Part shown: positions 1 to 9,513 of the stretch, piece by piece
Layout of the letters: every line of letters begins with the position of its first letter
Position numbering within the stretch: the first letter of the stretch is position 1
Source of the DNA: Corynebacterium sp. TAE3-ERU12
Lineage (GTDB): Bacteria; Actinomycetota; Actinomycetes; Mycobacteriales; Mycobacteriaceae
Direction: 5' to 3'
Length of the DNA: 64,000 nucleotides
Assembly: GCF_019209905.1 (NCBI RefSeq)
Contig: NZ_JAHUTM010000002.1
Span: forward strand, 62,001 to 126,000
Position numbers and translations under genes: made by a program
The notes under the pieces: generated by a model
Databases searched by the model: none
The model's input: the letters and a program-made list of their open reading frames with translations, nothing else
What the model was told of the DNA's origin: nothing

Positions 1-110
1 CGGGCGCCATCGTCGTGGAGCTCGATGACGATGACCCTGAGTTCGCTGACCTTCCCTACGCAGACGTCGATGACTTCCACGGAGACGACACGCAACGCGT
101 CGCCGGCTAG
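1..110 (+). CDS. C-terminal end of an unidentified acidic protein (partial)
   Basis: The window opens inside a gene. The frame that begins at base 3 stays open and stops with TAG at 108-110. The visible 35 residues are very acidic, with a run of four aspartates (LDDDDPEF) and a second acidic cluster near the end (DVDDFHGDD). No domain can be recognised from so short a tail, so no function is proposed. It is followed after 45 bases by a tRNA gene on the same strand. Confidence 0.5.
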   Translation, partial: GAIVVELDDDDPEFADLPYADVDDFHGDDTQRVAG

Positions 111-155
111 GAGTTTTGGTGCCTGACCGGGGCGTTGCTACAATCTCCTTCGCTA

Positions 156-228
156 GGGGCTATAGCGCAGTTGGTAGCGCGTCTCGTTCGCATCGAGAAG
201 GTCAGGGGTTCGATTCCCCTTAGCTCCA
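156..228 (+). tRNA. tRNA-Ala (anticodon CGC)
   Basis: A complete cloverleaf can be drawn. The 7-base acceptor stem GGGGCTA pairs with TAGCTCC, with one G-T pair. The D arm is GCGCAGTTGGTAGCGC. The anticodon stem TCTCG/CGAGA closes the loop TTCGCAT, giving anticodon CGC. The T arm is AGGGGTTCGATTCCCCT. The CCA end is not encoded as such, since CACA follows. A terminator-like hairpin begins seven bases after the gene. Confidence 0.95.
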
Positions 229-234
229 CATTCA

Positions 235-261
235 CCCCGCTCTTCACGGAGCGGGGTTTTT
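235..261 (+). terminator. rho-independent terminator after tRNA-Ala
   Basis: The perfect 8-base inverted repeat CCCCGCTC / GAGCGGGG (235-242 and 249-256) with a 6-base loop is followed directly by a T run. It lies between the tRNA and the DUF421 gene and probably ends the tRNA transcript. Confidence 0.8.
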
Positions 262-280
262 GTATGACACAGTAACCAGC

Positions 281-793
281 ATGTGGACTCCCAATACTGA
301 CTCGTTAATGCACATCCTGGTCGTCGGCGCGCTGGCGTATATCTCCCTACTGGTGATTCTGCGTCTGTTTGGCGCCCGCTCGCTGGCGAAATTCAATGCC
401 TTCGACTTCGCCGTCACCGTGGCTATTGGCTCTATCTTGGCCACCTCTGTTGTGTCGAAGGACCTCACCTGGGTTGGTGCGGTGCTGGCCATGGGCATGT
501 TGCTGTTGCTGCAGTTCTTGATGGCTATTGCGATCCGTGTTTCTCCGCGGTTCCGCAAGCTGGTCACCGCTGACCCGATTCTTATTGTCCGCCGTGGCGA
601 GATGTTGTCGGATGCGATGAAGTCCGCCCGGGTGGGGGAGTTCGATGTGCTTCAGGCTGCTCGTGCCGGCGGTCACGGCGACCTCTCTGAGATCGGCGCT
701 ATGGTGCTCGAAACTGACGGCACTATCTCCATCGTCGACGCCGGCAAGCTCGGTTCGGAACAAACCCTGAAGGTCCTGCCCGCCTGGAAGTAG
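281..793 (+). CDS. DUF421 / YetF-family membrane protein
   Basis: A protein of about 170 residues. Two or three hydrophobic segments fill the first 85 residues (LVVGALAYISLLVILRLFG, FAVTVAIGSILATSV, GMLLLLQFLMAI) and are followed by a small soluble domain. The family hallmarks are the stretch LRLFGARSLAKFNAFD after the first helix and the C-terminal VLETDGTISI. This is the typical DUF421/YetF layout; the biochemical role of the family is not established. The ATG at 281 was chosen over an in-frame TTG at 260 because the TTG lies in the T tract of the preceding terminator. An ATG at 308 is also possible. The DoxX gene follows 22 bases later and may be co-transcribed. Confidence 0.8.
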   Translation: MWTPNTDSLMHILVVGALAYISLLVILRLFGARSLAKFNAFDFAVTVAIGSILATSVVSKDLTWVGAVLAMGMLLLLQFLMAIAIRVSPRFRKLVTADPILIVRRGEMLSDAMKSARVGEFDVLQAARAGGHGDLSEIGAMVLETDGTISIVDAGKLGSEQTLKVLPAWK

Positions 794-815
794 GGGGCGC
801 GCTACCATAACCGGC

Positions 816-1208
816 ATGGACCGTCCCGCCGTACGTGATGGAGCGCTGCTGATTCTCCGTCTCATCCTTGGTGTCATTTATGTGGCGCATGGGTGGGACA
901 AAGTGATGATCACCGGCATTGACGCGACCGCGGGCCAATTTGTGCTCAATTCCATTCCGCAGGCGCACTTGGCGGTGTGGATTGTCGCCATTGTGGAGAT
1001 GATTGGCGGCGCCTTGTTGATTCTCGGCTTGCTCGCGCCTGCGGTTGCGGGTGTGCTGATTGTTGAGATGCTGGGCGCATTGTGGTTTGTGCACATGTCC
1101 GATGGCATTTTCGGCGCTGAGCTGGTCCTTAGCCTGATCGGCGGTCTCGTCGTTGTGGTGGCTTTTGGTGCCGGCCGCGCCAGCCTCGATCACATGCTGA
1201 CTCGCTGA
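816..1208 (+). CDS. DoxX-family membrane protein
   Basis: 130 residues with four hydrophobic helices in the DoxX arrangement. The first helix ends in the family motif GVIYVAHGWDKV, and the second and third carry the usual glycines (EMIGGALLILGLLAP). DoxX proteins are small inner-membrane proteins, some linked to respiration or thiol stress; the substrate here cannot be inferred. The stop codon overlaps the start of the next gene (TGATG), so the two are probably translated together. Confidence 0.85.
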   Translation: MDRPAVRDGALLILRLILGVIYVAHGWDKVMITGIDATAGQFVLNSIPQAHLAVWIVAIVEMIGGALLILGLLAPAVAGVLIVEMLGALWFVHMSDGIFGAELVLSLIGGLVVVVAFGAGRASLDHMLTR

Positions 1209-1843
1209 TGGAGTGCGAGGAGATCCAGGCCGCGTTGTCGGCCCGGTTGGATGGGGAGCAGGCTCGGCTTGCCGACGATGTCGTCGACGCTCATCTCGAT
1301 GCGTGCGCTGATTGCCAGGCGTGGTTTGACCAGGCGGTCAGCCTCAACCGCAGTCTGCTGATTGCCCCGGCTGCCCCACGGGAGGAGCCCACGGATCTGG
1401 CTGAGCGGATTCTCGATACCGTTGAGCCGCAGCGGCGTCGTTGGGAGCGTCGGCGTCGGATAGCTGGTGCCACTGCCCGGGCGTTGTTGGTGGTGTTGTC
1501 CCTGGGGTATGTGGCGTGGGGGATCGCTGATCTGCAGGGGGTGGCCGGCGATGCCGCAGCGGCGCATTTGGCTTTTGCGGTGGGTCTTTTGTGGGCTGCT
1601 TGGCGCCCGCAGGTGGCTATTAGTATCGCCCCTATTTATGGGGCGGTGGCGATGTTCTCCGCCGGTTTCGCTACTCGTGAGTTGGTGGTGGGCTCGTTTA
1701 CTGGTGGGGATGTGGCCCGGTTGGTGTTGATGTTTGCTGCGGCTGCGGCCTTGGCTGTGGTGGGTTTTACCCGTGATGGCATTGTGCAGGCGTGGCGGGC
1801 GTTGGCGGGCAAGCCGGTGTCGCAGTTACCGCCACTTCGGTAG
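1208..1843 (+). CDS. zinc-finger anti-sigma-like membrane protein
   Basis: 211 residues. The N-terminus has the arrangement of an anti-sigma zinc finger: Cys3 in MECEEIQ, then His-x3-Cys-x2-Cys (HLDACADC) near residues 28-35. A basic linker (RRRWERRRR) follows, then about 120 residues with four to five hydrophobic segments. The first part fits a zf-HC2/ZAS domain that would bind a sigma factor at the cytoplasmic face, but no ECF sigma gene lies beside it. It could instead be a membrane protein that merely carries such a domain. Its 3' end overlaps the convergent mannosyltransferase gene by 18 bases. Confidence 0.65.
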   Translation: MECEEIQAALSARLDGEQARLADDVVDAHLDACADCQAWFDQAVSLNRSLLIAPAAPREEPTDLAERILDTVEPQRRRWERRRRIAGATARALLVVLSLGYVAWGIADLQGVAGDAAAAHLAFAVGLLWAAWRPQVAISIAPIYGAVAMFSAGFATRELVVGSFTGGDVARLVLMFAAAAALAVVGFTRDGIVQAWRALAGKPVSQLPPLR

Positions 1844-3196
1844 CCACATGCGCAGGTTGATGCTGTCCGACGGGATCATCGCCCCGGTCATGATGGGCAG
1901 CCAGAACACGAAGGCCACTGCAACGAGCGCCAGGTAGCCGCTGATTACCAGTAGGCCCCAGCGCCACCGGATGAGGTCTGCGGCGATGATCGCCAGCGCC
2001 AGGATCACAAATGGGATGATCGCTGTGGCGTAGAAGAAGTACATTTGCCGGTCGTAGCCGATGGCCCAGGGCACCCACCCGGCGATGAATCCGACGACGG
2101 GCAGCACGAAACGGCCGTCGGCACGCACGAGGCGCCATACTGCCCACAGCATCACTGGCACTAGGACCCACCAGATCGGTGGGGTGCCGAACAGCATTTG
2201 GTAGGCCTTATGGTCCCCGGATTCGGCGGAGTAGTACATCATGGGCCGCCCGGCCCACAGCCAGTCCCACGGTTTCGATTCCCAGGGGTGTTCATGCCCA
2301 CCTGAGGTGGTCAGCGAGGTATGGAACTCCAGTACGCCTTTTTGGTAGTACAGGAAGTTCGCCAGCGCCCCGTCGCCATTGCGGTGCCGGTACACCGATG
2401 TTTCTTCCGCGAACCAGGACCGGAAGGACAGCAGGTACATTGCCAGCGGCACCACCACGATGTGCACCAGCGCGCCCGGAATATCGACGAGCGCGACTTT
2501 GCGTAGCCCACGTTTGCGTGACCACAGGTCCAGGCCCACGGTGAGCAGCCCGAAGGCGGCCATATAGTACAGTCCGGACCATTTCACGCATAGTGCGAGG
2601 CCCAGCATCACTCCGGCGGTAAACCGCCACCAGCGCCAGCCTGAGGGGCGTTCTTGGTCGATCAGCAGTGCCCATGCGGCGGCGACGATGAATAGTGTCT
2701 GGAAGATGTCGAGCATCCCCACCCGGGAGCCCAGGAATAGGACCCCATCACAGACGCTGAGCAGCCCGGCGGTGATGACCGCGATTGGCTCGGCGGTGAG
2801 CCTCCGGGTGAGGTCCATGATGAGCAGTACGACGATGGTGCCGCAGATGGCGGACATGAAGCGCCAGCCCAGTGGGCCGTAGCCGAATAGCCATTCGCCG
2901 ATGGCGATGATTCGTTTCGCCGTTGGTGGGTGGACGACCAGACCGAAGCCGGGGTTGTCTTCGATTCCGCCGGAGATAACGGACCGCGTTGATTGCAGCA
3001 TTTGCCATGCCTGCGGTACGTAGTGTTTTTCGTCGAAGACGGGGGAGCCGTGGTCGTCGGGATGCGTGATCCACGCAAACCGTGTGAGCAGCGCACATAC
3101 CCCGAAAATGGAGAAGACCCAGGTGTCGAATCGGGTCCAGGGCACCCGCGATCGTGACGGGCTGCGGTGCCGTCCGGTGGCGGTTGCTGAGTTCAC
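1826..3196 (-). CDS. pmt: polyprenyl-phosphate-mannose protein O-mannosyltransferase
   Basis: 456 residues with about ten membrane helices. The first external loop carries the GT39 acidic motif in FDEKHYV, and the helices are followed by the PMT-family region HPWESKPWDW. The enzyme transfers mannose from polyprenyl-phosphate-mannose to Ser/Thr of proteins as they are secreted. In Mycobacterium the homologue Rv1002c sits divergently from rsmI, exactly as here (35 bases apart), which supports the assignment. The start is GTG at 3196. Confidence 0.9.
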   Translation of the reverse strand: MNSATATGRHRSPSRSRVPWTRFDTWVFSIFGVCALLTRFAWITHPDDHGSPVFDEKHYVPQAWQMLQSTRSVISGGIEDNPGFGLVVHPPTAKRIIAIGEWLFGYGPLGWRFMSAICGTIVVLLIMDLTRRLTAEPIAVITAGLLSVCDGVLFLGSRVGMLDIFQTLFIVAAAWALLIDQERPSGWRWWRFTAGVMLGLALCVKWSGLYYMAAFGLLTVGLDLWSRKRGLRKVALVDIPGALVHIVVVPLAMYLLSFRSWFAEETSVYRHRNGDGALANFLYYQKGVLEFHTSLTTSGGHEHPWESKPWDWLWAGRPMMYYSAESGDHKAYQMLFGTPPIWWVLVPVMLWAVWRLVRADGRFVLPVVGFIAGWVPWAIGYDRQMYFFYATAIIPFVILALAIIAADLIRWRWGLLVISGYLALVAVAFVFWLPIMTGAMIPSDSINLRMWLPKWR

Positions 3197-3231
3197 GCGG
3201 GTTATTTTAGGGCCGCCGCTAGGGTGGAGTC

Positions 3232-4086
3232 ATGTCCGACTACCGCTTATCGCCGGGAATCACCTTGGCCGCGACTCCATTAGGCAATATTGGTGATGCT
3301 TCCGACCGTCTCCGCGCCGCGCTTGCCGACGCTGATGTCATCGCCGCCGAAGATACCCGACGTGCCCGCGCGCTTGCTGCTGCCCTTGAGGTGTCGGTGC
3401 GGGCGAAGGTCGTGTCGAATTTTGACCATAATGAGGATGGCCGCGCCGCGGAGCTTATCGACGCTGCCCGCGCCGGGCAGAAGGTGCTGGTGGTCACTGA
3501 TGCGGGCATGCCGGTGGTCAGTGATCCTGGTTTGGGGGTTATCGCCGCGGCTCATGATGCGGGTGTGCCGGTGTCGTGTATTCCGGGTGCGTCGGCGGTG
3601 ACGACGGCCTTGGCTTTGTCGGGTTTGTCGGTGGGGCGTTTTGCTTTTGATGGTTTTGCCCCGCGGAAGTCGGGGGCGCGCCGGTCGTGGTTGGAGTCGA
3701 TAAAGACGGAGCGGCGGGCGGTGGTGTTTTTTGAGTCCCCGCACCGGATTGCGGCCACGCTTGCCGACGCTGCCGACGTGTTGGGTGGTGATCGTCGGGC
3801 GGCGGTGGCGCGTGAGTTGACCAAGACGTATGAGGAGATTCGGCGCGGCGATTTGGCCGAGTTGGCGCAGTGGGCGCAGGAGGGGCTGCGTGGTGAGATC
3901 ACTGTTGTGCTGGACGCTGCTCCTGCCCGCACCTCGGACCCGGCTGAGCTTGTTGATGAGGTTGAGGCGTTAGTTGCTGAGGGGACGCGGTTGAAGGATG
4001 CGTGTCGCGATATTGCTGCCGCGCATGGTTCTACGAAGCACCGGGAGCTGTATCAAGCCGTGTTGGCTGCTCGGCAGAATGCCTAA
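3232..4086 (+). CDS. rsmI: 16S rRNA (cytidine(1402)-2'-O)-methyltransferase
   Basis: 284 residues of the tetrapyrrole-methylase fold. Early family motifs are ATPLGNIGDASDRLRAAL and AAEDTRRARAL. The SAM-binding part includes VTDAGMPVVSDPG and IPGASAVTTALALSG, and GFAPRK and FFESPHRI follow. RsmI methylates the ribose of C1402 in the decoding centre of 16S rRNA together with RsmH. Length and motif order are normal. GGAG lies close before the ATG, with a possible -10 (TAGGGT) just ahead, so the leader is very short. Confidence 0.95.
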   Translation: MSDYRLSPGITLAATPLGNIGDASDRLRAALADADVIAAEDTRRARALAAALEVSVRAKVVSNFDHNEDGRAAELIDAARAGQKVLVVTDAGMPVVSDPGLGVIAAAHDAGVPVSCIPGASAVTTALALSGLSVGRFAFDGFAPRKSGARRSWLESIKTERRAVVFFESPHRIAATLADAADVLGGDRRAAVARELTKTYEEIRRGDLAELAQWAQEGLRGEITVVLDAAPARTSDPAELVDEVEALVAEGTRLKDACRDIAAAHGSTKHRELYQAVLAARQNA

Positions 4087-4140
4087 TAGTTCACCACACC
4101 ACACAATCTTTACTGAATTGTGACCTTGGGGTATCGGTGG

Positions 4141-4164
4141 CCATGGTGAACTGGGTGAACAGAG
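4141..4164 (+). promoter_or_regulatory. tandem GTGAAC site upstream of the first BCCT carrier
   Basis: The block contains GGTGAACTGGGTGAACAG: two direct GTGAAC hexamers nine bases apart. A near-identical block (one change) sits at 6025-6048 before the second BCCT gene, within leaders that otherwise diverge. Its preservation in both copies and its direct-repeat form suggest a response-regulator operator. MtrA, which controls betP in C. glutamicum, is a candidate by inference only. Confidence 0.45.
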
Positions 4165-4252
4165 TTCCTTCGCTGCTGATTTTGGGTGCGTATGAGGGTT
4201 TTTGGCCTCAGTGGAGTTGAGTTGAGTACCTCAGCACCGCACTCTGAACTAT

Positions 4253-5923
4253 ATGCAGGAAAACTCTGAGGATACCCAGAACCGTGTTGATGACGCGGCA
4301 ATGGAGCAAATAACTCCCACACCGCTCAAAGAAATGCCAACCGCCCCATCGGAGGCGGATGACGCACCCGTCGATATGCGCGTCTCGATCCCGGCTGGCC
4401 TGATTGTGCTGGCCGTGATCATTTGGGGGCTAGTCAGCCCCGCCAACTTCGCGAGTGTCGCCTCCGGTGCGCTCACGGCAGTCGTCGAGGACTTCGGTTG
4501 GTTGTTCATCATTGCCAGCACCATTTTCGTGGTGTTCATCTTGGCTATCGCAACGTCCCGGTTCGGTTCGATCCGCCTTGGCCAGGACCATGAGAAGCCC
4601 GAGTTTTCCACCCCGTCGTGGATTGCCATGATGTTCGCCGCCGGTATGGGCATCGGCCTGATGTTCTACGGTGTCGCTGAGCCGCTGACGCACTACCTCG
4701 ACGGTGTGCCCGGCCACGAGGAAAAAGAGGTCGGCACTGCGATGGCGACCACGATGTTCCACTGGACGCTGCACCCGTGGTCCGTTTACGCCATTGTTGG
4801 CCTGAGCATCGCCTACGGCACGTTCCGTCTGGGACGTAAGCAGCTGCTGTCCGCCGCGTTCATTCCGCTTATCGGTGCCCGCGCCGTTGAGGGCTGGCCC
4901 GGCCGCATTATTGATATCGCCGCCATTGTGGCCACTGTTTTCGGTACCGCCGCTTCCCTGGGTATCGGTGTGCTGCAGATTTCCGCTGGCCTGGACAACA
5001 CTGGCCTGATGAAGAACCCGGGCACCTGGGTGCTCGTCGGCATCATCGTTGTGCTCGGTCTTGCCTTCCTGGTCTCTGCGCTTTCCGGCGTGAGCAAGGG
5101 CATCCAGTACATCTCGAACTTCAATATGGTCGCCGCCCTCGTGTTGGCTCTTTTCGTCCTGGTCATGGGCCCGACCGTGGTCGCCCTGAACGCTATCCCG
5201 ACCGCCGCCGGTTCTTACCTGGACCAGTTCTTCGAGATGGCCGCCCGTACCGCTTCCTCGAACGACGGCCAGGCCGGCGGGTGGCTGTCCGGTTGGACCG
5301 TCTTCTACTGGGCCTGGTGGGTTTCCTGGTCCCCCTTCGTCGGCATGTTCATTGCTCGCATTTCCCGTGGCCGCACCATCCGTGAGTTTGTCTTCACCGT
5401 GGTTCTGGTGCCGTCGGTGGTGTCCCTGGTGTGGTTCGCGATCTTCGGTGGTTCCGCTATCCACCTGGAGCAGATTGGTGAGTCCGTCTACGGTGATGGC
5501 ACCGCCGAGTCCCAGCTGTTCACTCTGCTGGACACCCTGCCTGGTGGCGCTATCCCGTCGTTTATCGCCATGATTTTGCTGTCCACCTTCTTCATCACCT
5601 CGGCGGACTCCGCGTCCACCGTGATGGGTTCGATGAGCCAGTCCGGTCGACTCAACGCCTCTAACGGCATTGTCGCCTTCTGGGGTATCGCCACCGCGAT
5701 GATCGCTACCGTGCTGCTCGTTGCTGGTGGTGAGGATGCGTTGTCGAACCTGCAGTCGGTGACCATCATCGCGGCCAGCCCCTTCCTGCTGGTGATTATC
5801 GCGCTGATGTTCTCCCTGGTGAAGGGCCTTAATCAGGACCCGATGTACCTGGATGACCGGGAACAGCGTCGTTTCGCGCTGCGCCTGGCACGTGAGCGTC
5901 GGATGGCTCAGGCAGAACGCTAG
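4253..5923 (+). CDS. BCCT-family betaine/compatible-solute carrier, copy 1
   Basis: 556 residues with 12 predicted helices. The sodium/substrate region reads [15 protein letters not shown], and the family signature is in [26 protein letters not shown] (about residues 350-376). BCCT carriers import glycine betaine, proline, ectoine or related solutes with sodium, mostly under osmotic stress. The N-terminal 45 residues are acidic and proline-rich. The C-terminal tail is short (about 35 residues) and basic ([15 protein letters not shown]), much like the second copy. It resembles corynebacterial EctP/LcoP/BetP carriers, but the substrate cannot be decided. No strong ribosome-binding site is seen before the ATG. 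Confidence 0.9.
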   Translation: MQENSEDTQNRVDDAAMEQITPTPLKEMPTAPSEADDAPVDMRVSIPAGLIVLAVIIWGLVSPANFASVASGALTAVVEDFGWLFIIASTIFVVFILAIATSRFGSIRLGQDHEKPEFSTPSWIAMMFAAGMGIGLMFYGVAEPLTHYLDGVPGHEEKEVGTAMATTMFHWTLHPWSVYAIVGLSIAYGTFRLGRKQLLSAAFIPLIGARAVEGWPGRIIDIAAIVATVFGTAASLGIGVLQISAGLDNTGLMKNPGTWVLVGIIVVLGLAFLVSALSGVSKGIQYISNFNMVAALVLALFVLVMGPTVVALNAIPTAAGSYLDQFFEMAARTASSNDGQAGGWLSGWTVFYWAWWVSWSPFVGMFIARISRGRTIREFVFTVVLVPSVVSLVWFAIFGGSAIHLEQIGESVYGDGTAESQLFTLLDTLPGGAIPSFIAMILLSTFFITSADSASTVMGSMSQSGRLNASNGIVAFWGIATAMIATVLLVAGGEDALSNLQSVTIIAASPFLLVIIALMFSLVKGLNQDPMYLDDREQRRFALRLARERRMAQAER

Positions 5924-5943
5924 TAGCTGAACTACCTGAGAAG

Positions 5944-5973
5944 CCCCCGCAGTCCCGAGCTGCGGGGGTTTTC
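5944..5973 (+). terminator. rho-independent terminator after BCCT copy 1
   Basis: The inverted repeat CCCCCGCAG / CTGCGGGGG (5944-5952, 5960-5968) with a 7-base loop is followed by TTTTCC. It begins 20 bases after the stop codon, so copies 1 and 2 have separate transcripts. Confidence 0.8.
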
Positions 5974-6024
5974 CTATGTCACATATCGATCGTAACCGAA
6001 TTGTGATTTTTGGCCGCTGATATC

Positions 6025-6048
6025 CATGGTGAACTGCGTGAACAGAGC
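6025..6048 (+). promoter_or_regulatory. tandem GTGAAC site upstream of the second BCCT carrier
   Basis: This is the counterpart of 4141-4164: GGTGAACTGCGTGAACAG, again two GTGAAC hexamers in tandem. The surrounding leader shares only short islands with copy 1 (ATTGTGA before it, GCGTAT after it), so this site is better preserved than its surroundings. Confidence 0.45.
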
Positions 6049-6135
6049 GCCCTGCGCTGCCTTTTTCGGCGTATATCGAGGTAACTGGGCACCATGAGCT
6101 TGAGTTGCGTACCCAATAACCGAAATATAAACGCC

Positions 6136-7797
6136 ATGCCAGAAAACTCTGAGGGCAGTGAAGCCCTGGCTCTAGAACAAGTAACCCCCACGCCGCTGAA
6201 GGACATGCCGGCGGCTCCGTCGGAGGCGGCTGACGCCCCCGTCGATATGCGAGTATCGATCCCGGCGGGGCTCATCATGTTGGCGGTGAGCCTGTGGGGA
6301 CTGTTAGATCCCGAAGGCTTCGCCAACCTCGCTTCTGTGGCACTCGATTACGTCGTGAATAGCTTCGGATGGCTGTTCGTGATCGCCGGCACCACATTCG
6401 TGGTGTTCATCCTGAGCATTGCTTGTTCGAAGTTCGGCAATATCCGGCTGGGGCAGGACAATGAGCAGCCCGAGTTCTCCACCATGTCCTGGATCGCCAT
6501 GATGTTTGCCGGCGGTATGGGCATCGGCCTGATGTTCTGGGGCGTGTTCGAGCCGATAACGCACTATATGGAGGGCGTGCCCGGCCACGATAACCACGAA
6601 GTCGGCACCGCCATGGCCACCACGATGTTCCACTGGACGCTGCACCCGTGGTCCATCTACGCAATCGCTGGTTTGGCCATTGCTTACGGCACGTTCCGTC
6701 TGGGACGTAAGCAGCTGCTGTCCGCCGCGTTCATCCCGCTGATTGGTGCGCGTGCTGCCGAGGGTTGGCCCGGCCGCATTATTGATATCGCCGCCATTGT
6801 GGCCACCGTTTTCGGTACCGCCACCTCGTTGGGTGTGGGTGTGCTGCAGATTTCCGCTGGCCTGGATAACACTGGTCTGGTCAGCAACCCCGGCACCTGG
6901 ACGCTGGTGGGAATCATTATTGTGCTGGCTGTTGCCTTCCTGGCCTCGGCTATTTCTGGTGTGAGTAGGGGTATTCAGTACCTCTCGAATTTCAATATTG
7001 CCGCCGCCGCGGTGTTGGCCGTCTTTGTTCTGGTGATGGGCCCGACTGTGGTCGCTTTGAACACCATCCCGACCGCCGCCGGTTCGTATCTGGACCAGTT
7101 CTTCGAGATGGCCGCCCGCACCGCCTCGTCGGATGACGGCAAGGCAGGCGAGTGGCTGTCCAGCTGGACCGTATTCCAGTGGGCCTGGTGGGTTTCCTGG
7201 GCGCCTTTTGTGGGCATGTTTGTTGCCCGCATTTCCCGTGGACGCACGATCCGGGAATTCGCGCTCACCGTTGTTCTTATGCCCTCAGCTGTCTCGCTGG
7301 TGTGGTTCGCCATCTTCGGTGGTTCCGCTATTCACCTGGAGCAGATTGGCGAGTCCATTTATGGTGACGGCACCCCCGAGACCTTGCTGTTCACCCTGCT
7401 GGACACTCTGCCTGGTGGTGCTATTCCGGCGTTTATCGCCATGGTGTTGTTGTCGACCTTCTTCGTTACTTCCGCGGATTCCGCATCCACGGTGATGGGT
7501 TCGATGAGCCAGTCCGGTCGGCTTAATGCCTCCATCGGTATCACTGCGTTCTGGGGTATCGCCACTGCGGTGATTGCCACTGTGTTGCTCGTGGTTGGTG
7601 GCGAGAATGCGCTATCGAATCTGCAGTCGGTGACCATCATCGCGGCCAGCCCGTTCCTGTTGGTCATCATTGCGTTGATGTTCGCTTTGGTGAAGGGCCT
7701 CAGCGAGGACCCGATGTTCTTGGATGAGCGTGAACGACGCCGGTTTGCCCTACGGCTTGCCCGCGAGCGTCGGATGGCTAAGTCCCAACGCAGGTAA
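6136..7797 (+). CDS. BCCT-family betaine/compatible-solute carrier, copy 2
   Basis: 553 residues, collinear with copy 1 and identical over long stretches (for example the region around [18 protein letters not shown] and SGRLNAS). The BCCT signature is [18 protein letters not shown]. The start was placed at 6136 because MPENSEG there aligns with MQENSED of copy 1; an in-frame ATG at 6094 would add 14 residues with no counterpart. The differences are scattered, as in an older tandem duplication followed by divergence. Candidate substrate-region changes include [12 protein letters not shown] in place of [12 protein letters not shown], so the two may differ in specificity. Confidence 0.9.
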   Translation: MPENSEGSEALALEQVTPTPLKDMPAAPSEAADAPVDMRVSIPAGLIMLAVSLWGLLDPEGFANLASVALDYVVNSFGWLFVIAGTTFVVFILSIACSKFGNIRLGQDNEQPEFSTMSWIAMMFAGGMGIGLMFWGVFEPITHYMEGVPGHDNHEVGTAMATTMFHWTLHPWSIYAIAGLAIAYGTFRLGRKQLLSAAFIPLIGARAAEGWPGRIIDIAAIVATVFGTATSLGVGVLQISAGLDNTGLVSNPGTWTLVGIIIVLAVAFLASAISGVSRGIQYLSNFNIAAAAVLAVFVLVMGPTVVALNTIPTAAGSYLDQFFEMAARTASSDDGKAGEWLSSWTVFQWAWWVSWAPFVGMFVARISRGRTIREFALTVVLMPSAVSLVWFAIFGGSAIHLEQIGESIYGDGTPETLLFTLLDTLPGGAIPAFIAMVLLSTFFVTSADSASTVMGSMSQSGRLNASIGITAFWGIATAVIATVLLVVGGENALSNLQSVTIIAASPFLLVIIALMFALVKGLSEDPMFLDERERRRFALRLARERRMAKSQRR

Positions 7798-7896
7798 CGC
7801 TTTGGTCATAGCTTGGGCGGATAGCTGCGGAAATAACCGAAACACTGAATACTGGTCTGCATAGCAAAACAATCGAACAGAGAAAAGAAGAGAGCC

Positions 7897-9513
7897 ATGA
7901 ACGAAACTACAGAAGAAATTCCCACACCCAGGGATACCGAAATGGCGAACGCCCGGATTGACTGGGCTGTCGCTACTCCTGCACTGGTGTTGATCATTGG
8001 TATCGCCGGTTGGTCCATCCTGATGCCGGAGAACTTCAAGACTGTTTCGGGATCCACTTTCGAGTGGTTGGTGAAGAACGTCGGCTGGCTATTCGTGATT
8101 ATGGCTTCAGTCTTCTTCTTCTCGATGATCGCTATTGCGGTCTCGAAGAATGGCCGCATCAAGCTTGGCCGTGACGACGAGAAACCTGAGTTCTCAACCG
8201 TGTCCTGGGTGGCGATGATGTTCGCCGCAGGTATGGGCATCGGCCTGTTGTTCTACGGCGCCTACGAGCCGCTGAGCCACTACCGCAATGGTGTGCCCGG
8301 CCACCCCGACCCGGAACAGGGCACCGCCTTCGCGCAGACGCTGCTGCACTGGGGCCCGGTCGCCTGGGCCACCTACGCCGTCGTTGGTGCCGGTATCGCC
8401 TACGGCACGTTCCGTTTGAACCGCCCGCAGCTCATCTCTGCCGCCTGCATCCCGCTGATCGGCGTGCGCCGCGCGGAGGGTCTGCTCGGCAAGGCTATTG
8501 ACTCCCTGGCCATCTTCGTCACCGTTTTCGGTACTGCGATGTCGCTGGGCCTGGGCGCTGGCCAGATTGGTGCCGGTATGGAATCAGTCGGCTGGATCTC
8601 TAATACTTCCGTCCGCGTGATGCTGATTGTGATCGCCGTGCTGTCCGTCGGTTACCTGGCTTCGGCCATGTCCGGTGTGGCCCGGGGTGTGCAGTGGCTC
8701 TCTAACGCCAATATGGCCATGGCCGCTTTGATTGGCTTGTTCATTTTCGTCTTCGGCCCCACCCTGGTCATCCTGAACTCCATCCCGGATGCGGTTGGCT
8801 CATTCCTGTCGCAGTCGGTGAATATGTTGGGACGCACCGCAGCTAGTGAGAACGGCACCGCCGCTGAGTGGATGGGTAACTGGACCATCTTCTACTGGGT
8901 GTGGTGGGTGTCCTGGACCCCGTTCGTCGGCATGTTCCTGGCCCGCATTTCCCGCGGCCGTACCATCCGCGAGTTCGTGATCGGCATCGTGCTGGTGCCG
9001 TCTGTGCTGACCCTCATTTGGTTCGCCATATTCGGCGGCACCGCCATCCACTTCGAGCAGATCGGCAAGTCCATCTGGGGCGACGGTAACCCCGAGGCCA
9101 TGCTGTTCGACCTGTTGGGCCGGATGCCCTTCACCGGTGCGGTCTCCGTGCTGGCCATGATCCTGCTGGGTACCTTCTTCATCACCACCGCGGACTCGGC
9201 CTCGACTGTGATGGGTTCGATGTCGCAGCGTGGCCGCGTGAACCCCACCCCGTGGGTCAGCGGCATGTGGGGTCTGATGACCACCCTTATCGCCTGCGCC
9301 ATCCTGCTTTCCGGCGGTACCGACGTCCTCAGCTCACTGCAGATCATCATCATCGTGGCCGGCGCGCCGTTCCTGCTTGTGGTGACCGCACTGCTGGTCT
9401 CCCTGGTGATCGGTTTGCGCACGGATCCGTCGAACCTCGATGAAAAGGCATCGCGGAAATTCATGCTTCGCCTCCACCGGGAGCAGCGCATCCGCGAACA
9501 CAACGCGGTCTAG
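7897..9513 (+). CDS. BCCT-family carrier, copy 3 (divergent)
   Basis: 538 residues. It has the same BCCT architecture (GMGIGLLFYG, signature WVWWVSWTPFVGMFLARI) but is clearly more distant from copies 1 and 2. It has a shorter N-terminus, ARPQ-type changes in loops (FRLNRPQLISAACIPLIG) and a charged C-tail ending HREQRIREHNAV. A purine-rich stretch, GAAAAGAAGAGAG, lies just before the ATG and serves as ribosome-binding site. Having three BCCT genes side by side is unusual; in C. glutamicum betP, ectP and lcoP are scattered. The gene end overlaps the convergent HNH gene by four bases. Confidence 0.9.
   Translation: MNETTEEIPTPRDTEMANARIDWAVATPALVLIIGIAGWSILMPENFKTVSGSTFEWLVKNVGWLFVIMASVFFFSMIAIAVSKNGRIKLGRDDEKPEFSTVSWVAMMFAAGMGIGLLFYGAYEPLSHYRNGVPGHPDPEQGTAFAQTLLHWGPVAWATYAVVGAGIAYGTFRLNRPQLISAACIPLIGVRRAEGLLGKAIDSLAIFVTVFGTAMSLGLGAGQIGAGMESVGWISNTSVRVMLIVIAVLSVGYLASAMSGVARGVQWLSNANMAMAALIGLFIFVFGPTLVILNSIPDAVGSFLSQSVNMLGRTAASENGTAAEWMGNWTIFYWVWWVSWTPFVGMFLARISRGRTIREFVIGIVLVPSVLTLIWFAIFGGTAIHFEQIGKSIWGDGNPEAMLFDLLGRMPFTGAVSVLAMILLGTFFITTADSASTVMGSMSQRGRVNPTPWVSGMWGLMTTLIACAILLSGGTDVLSSLQIIIIVAGAPFLLVVTALLVSLVIGLRTDPSNLDEKASRKFMLRLHREQRIREHNAV

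Noticed and set aside
4430..5464. 344-codon open frame opposite the first BCCT carrier
   Set aside because: The translation is rich in His, Gly, Glu and Asp with no domain, and similar shadows occur opposite the paralogous carrier. The plus frame is a clear BCCT protein.
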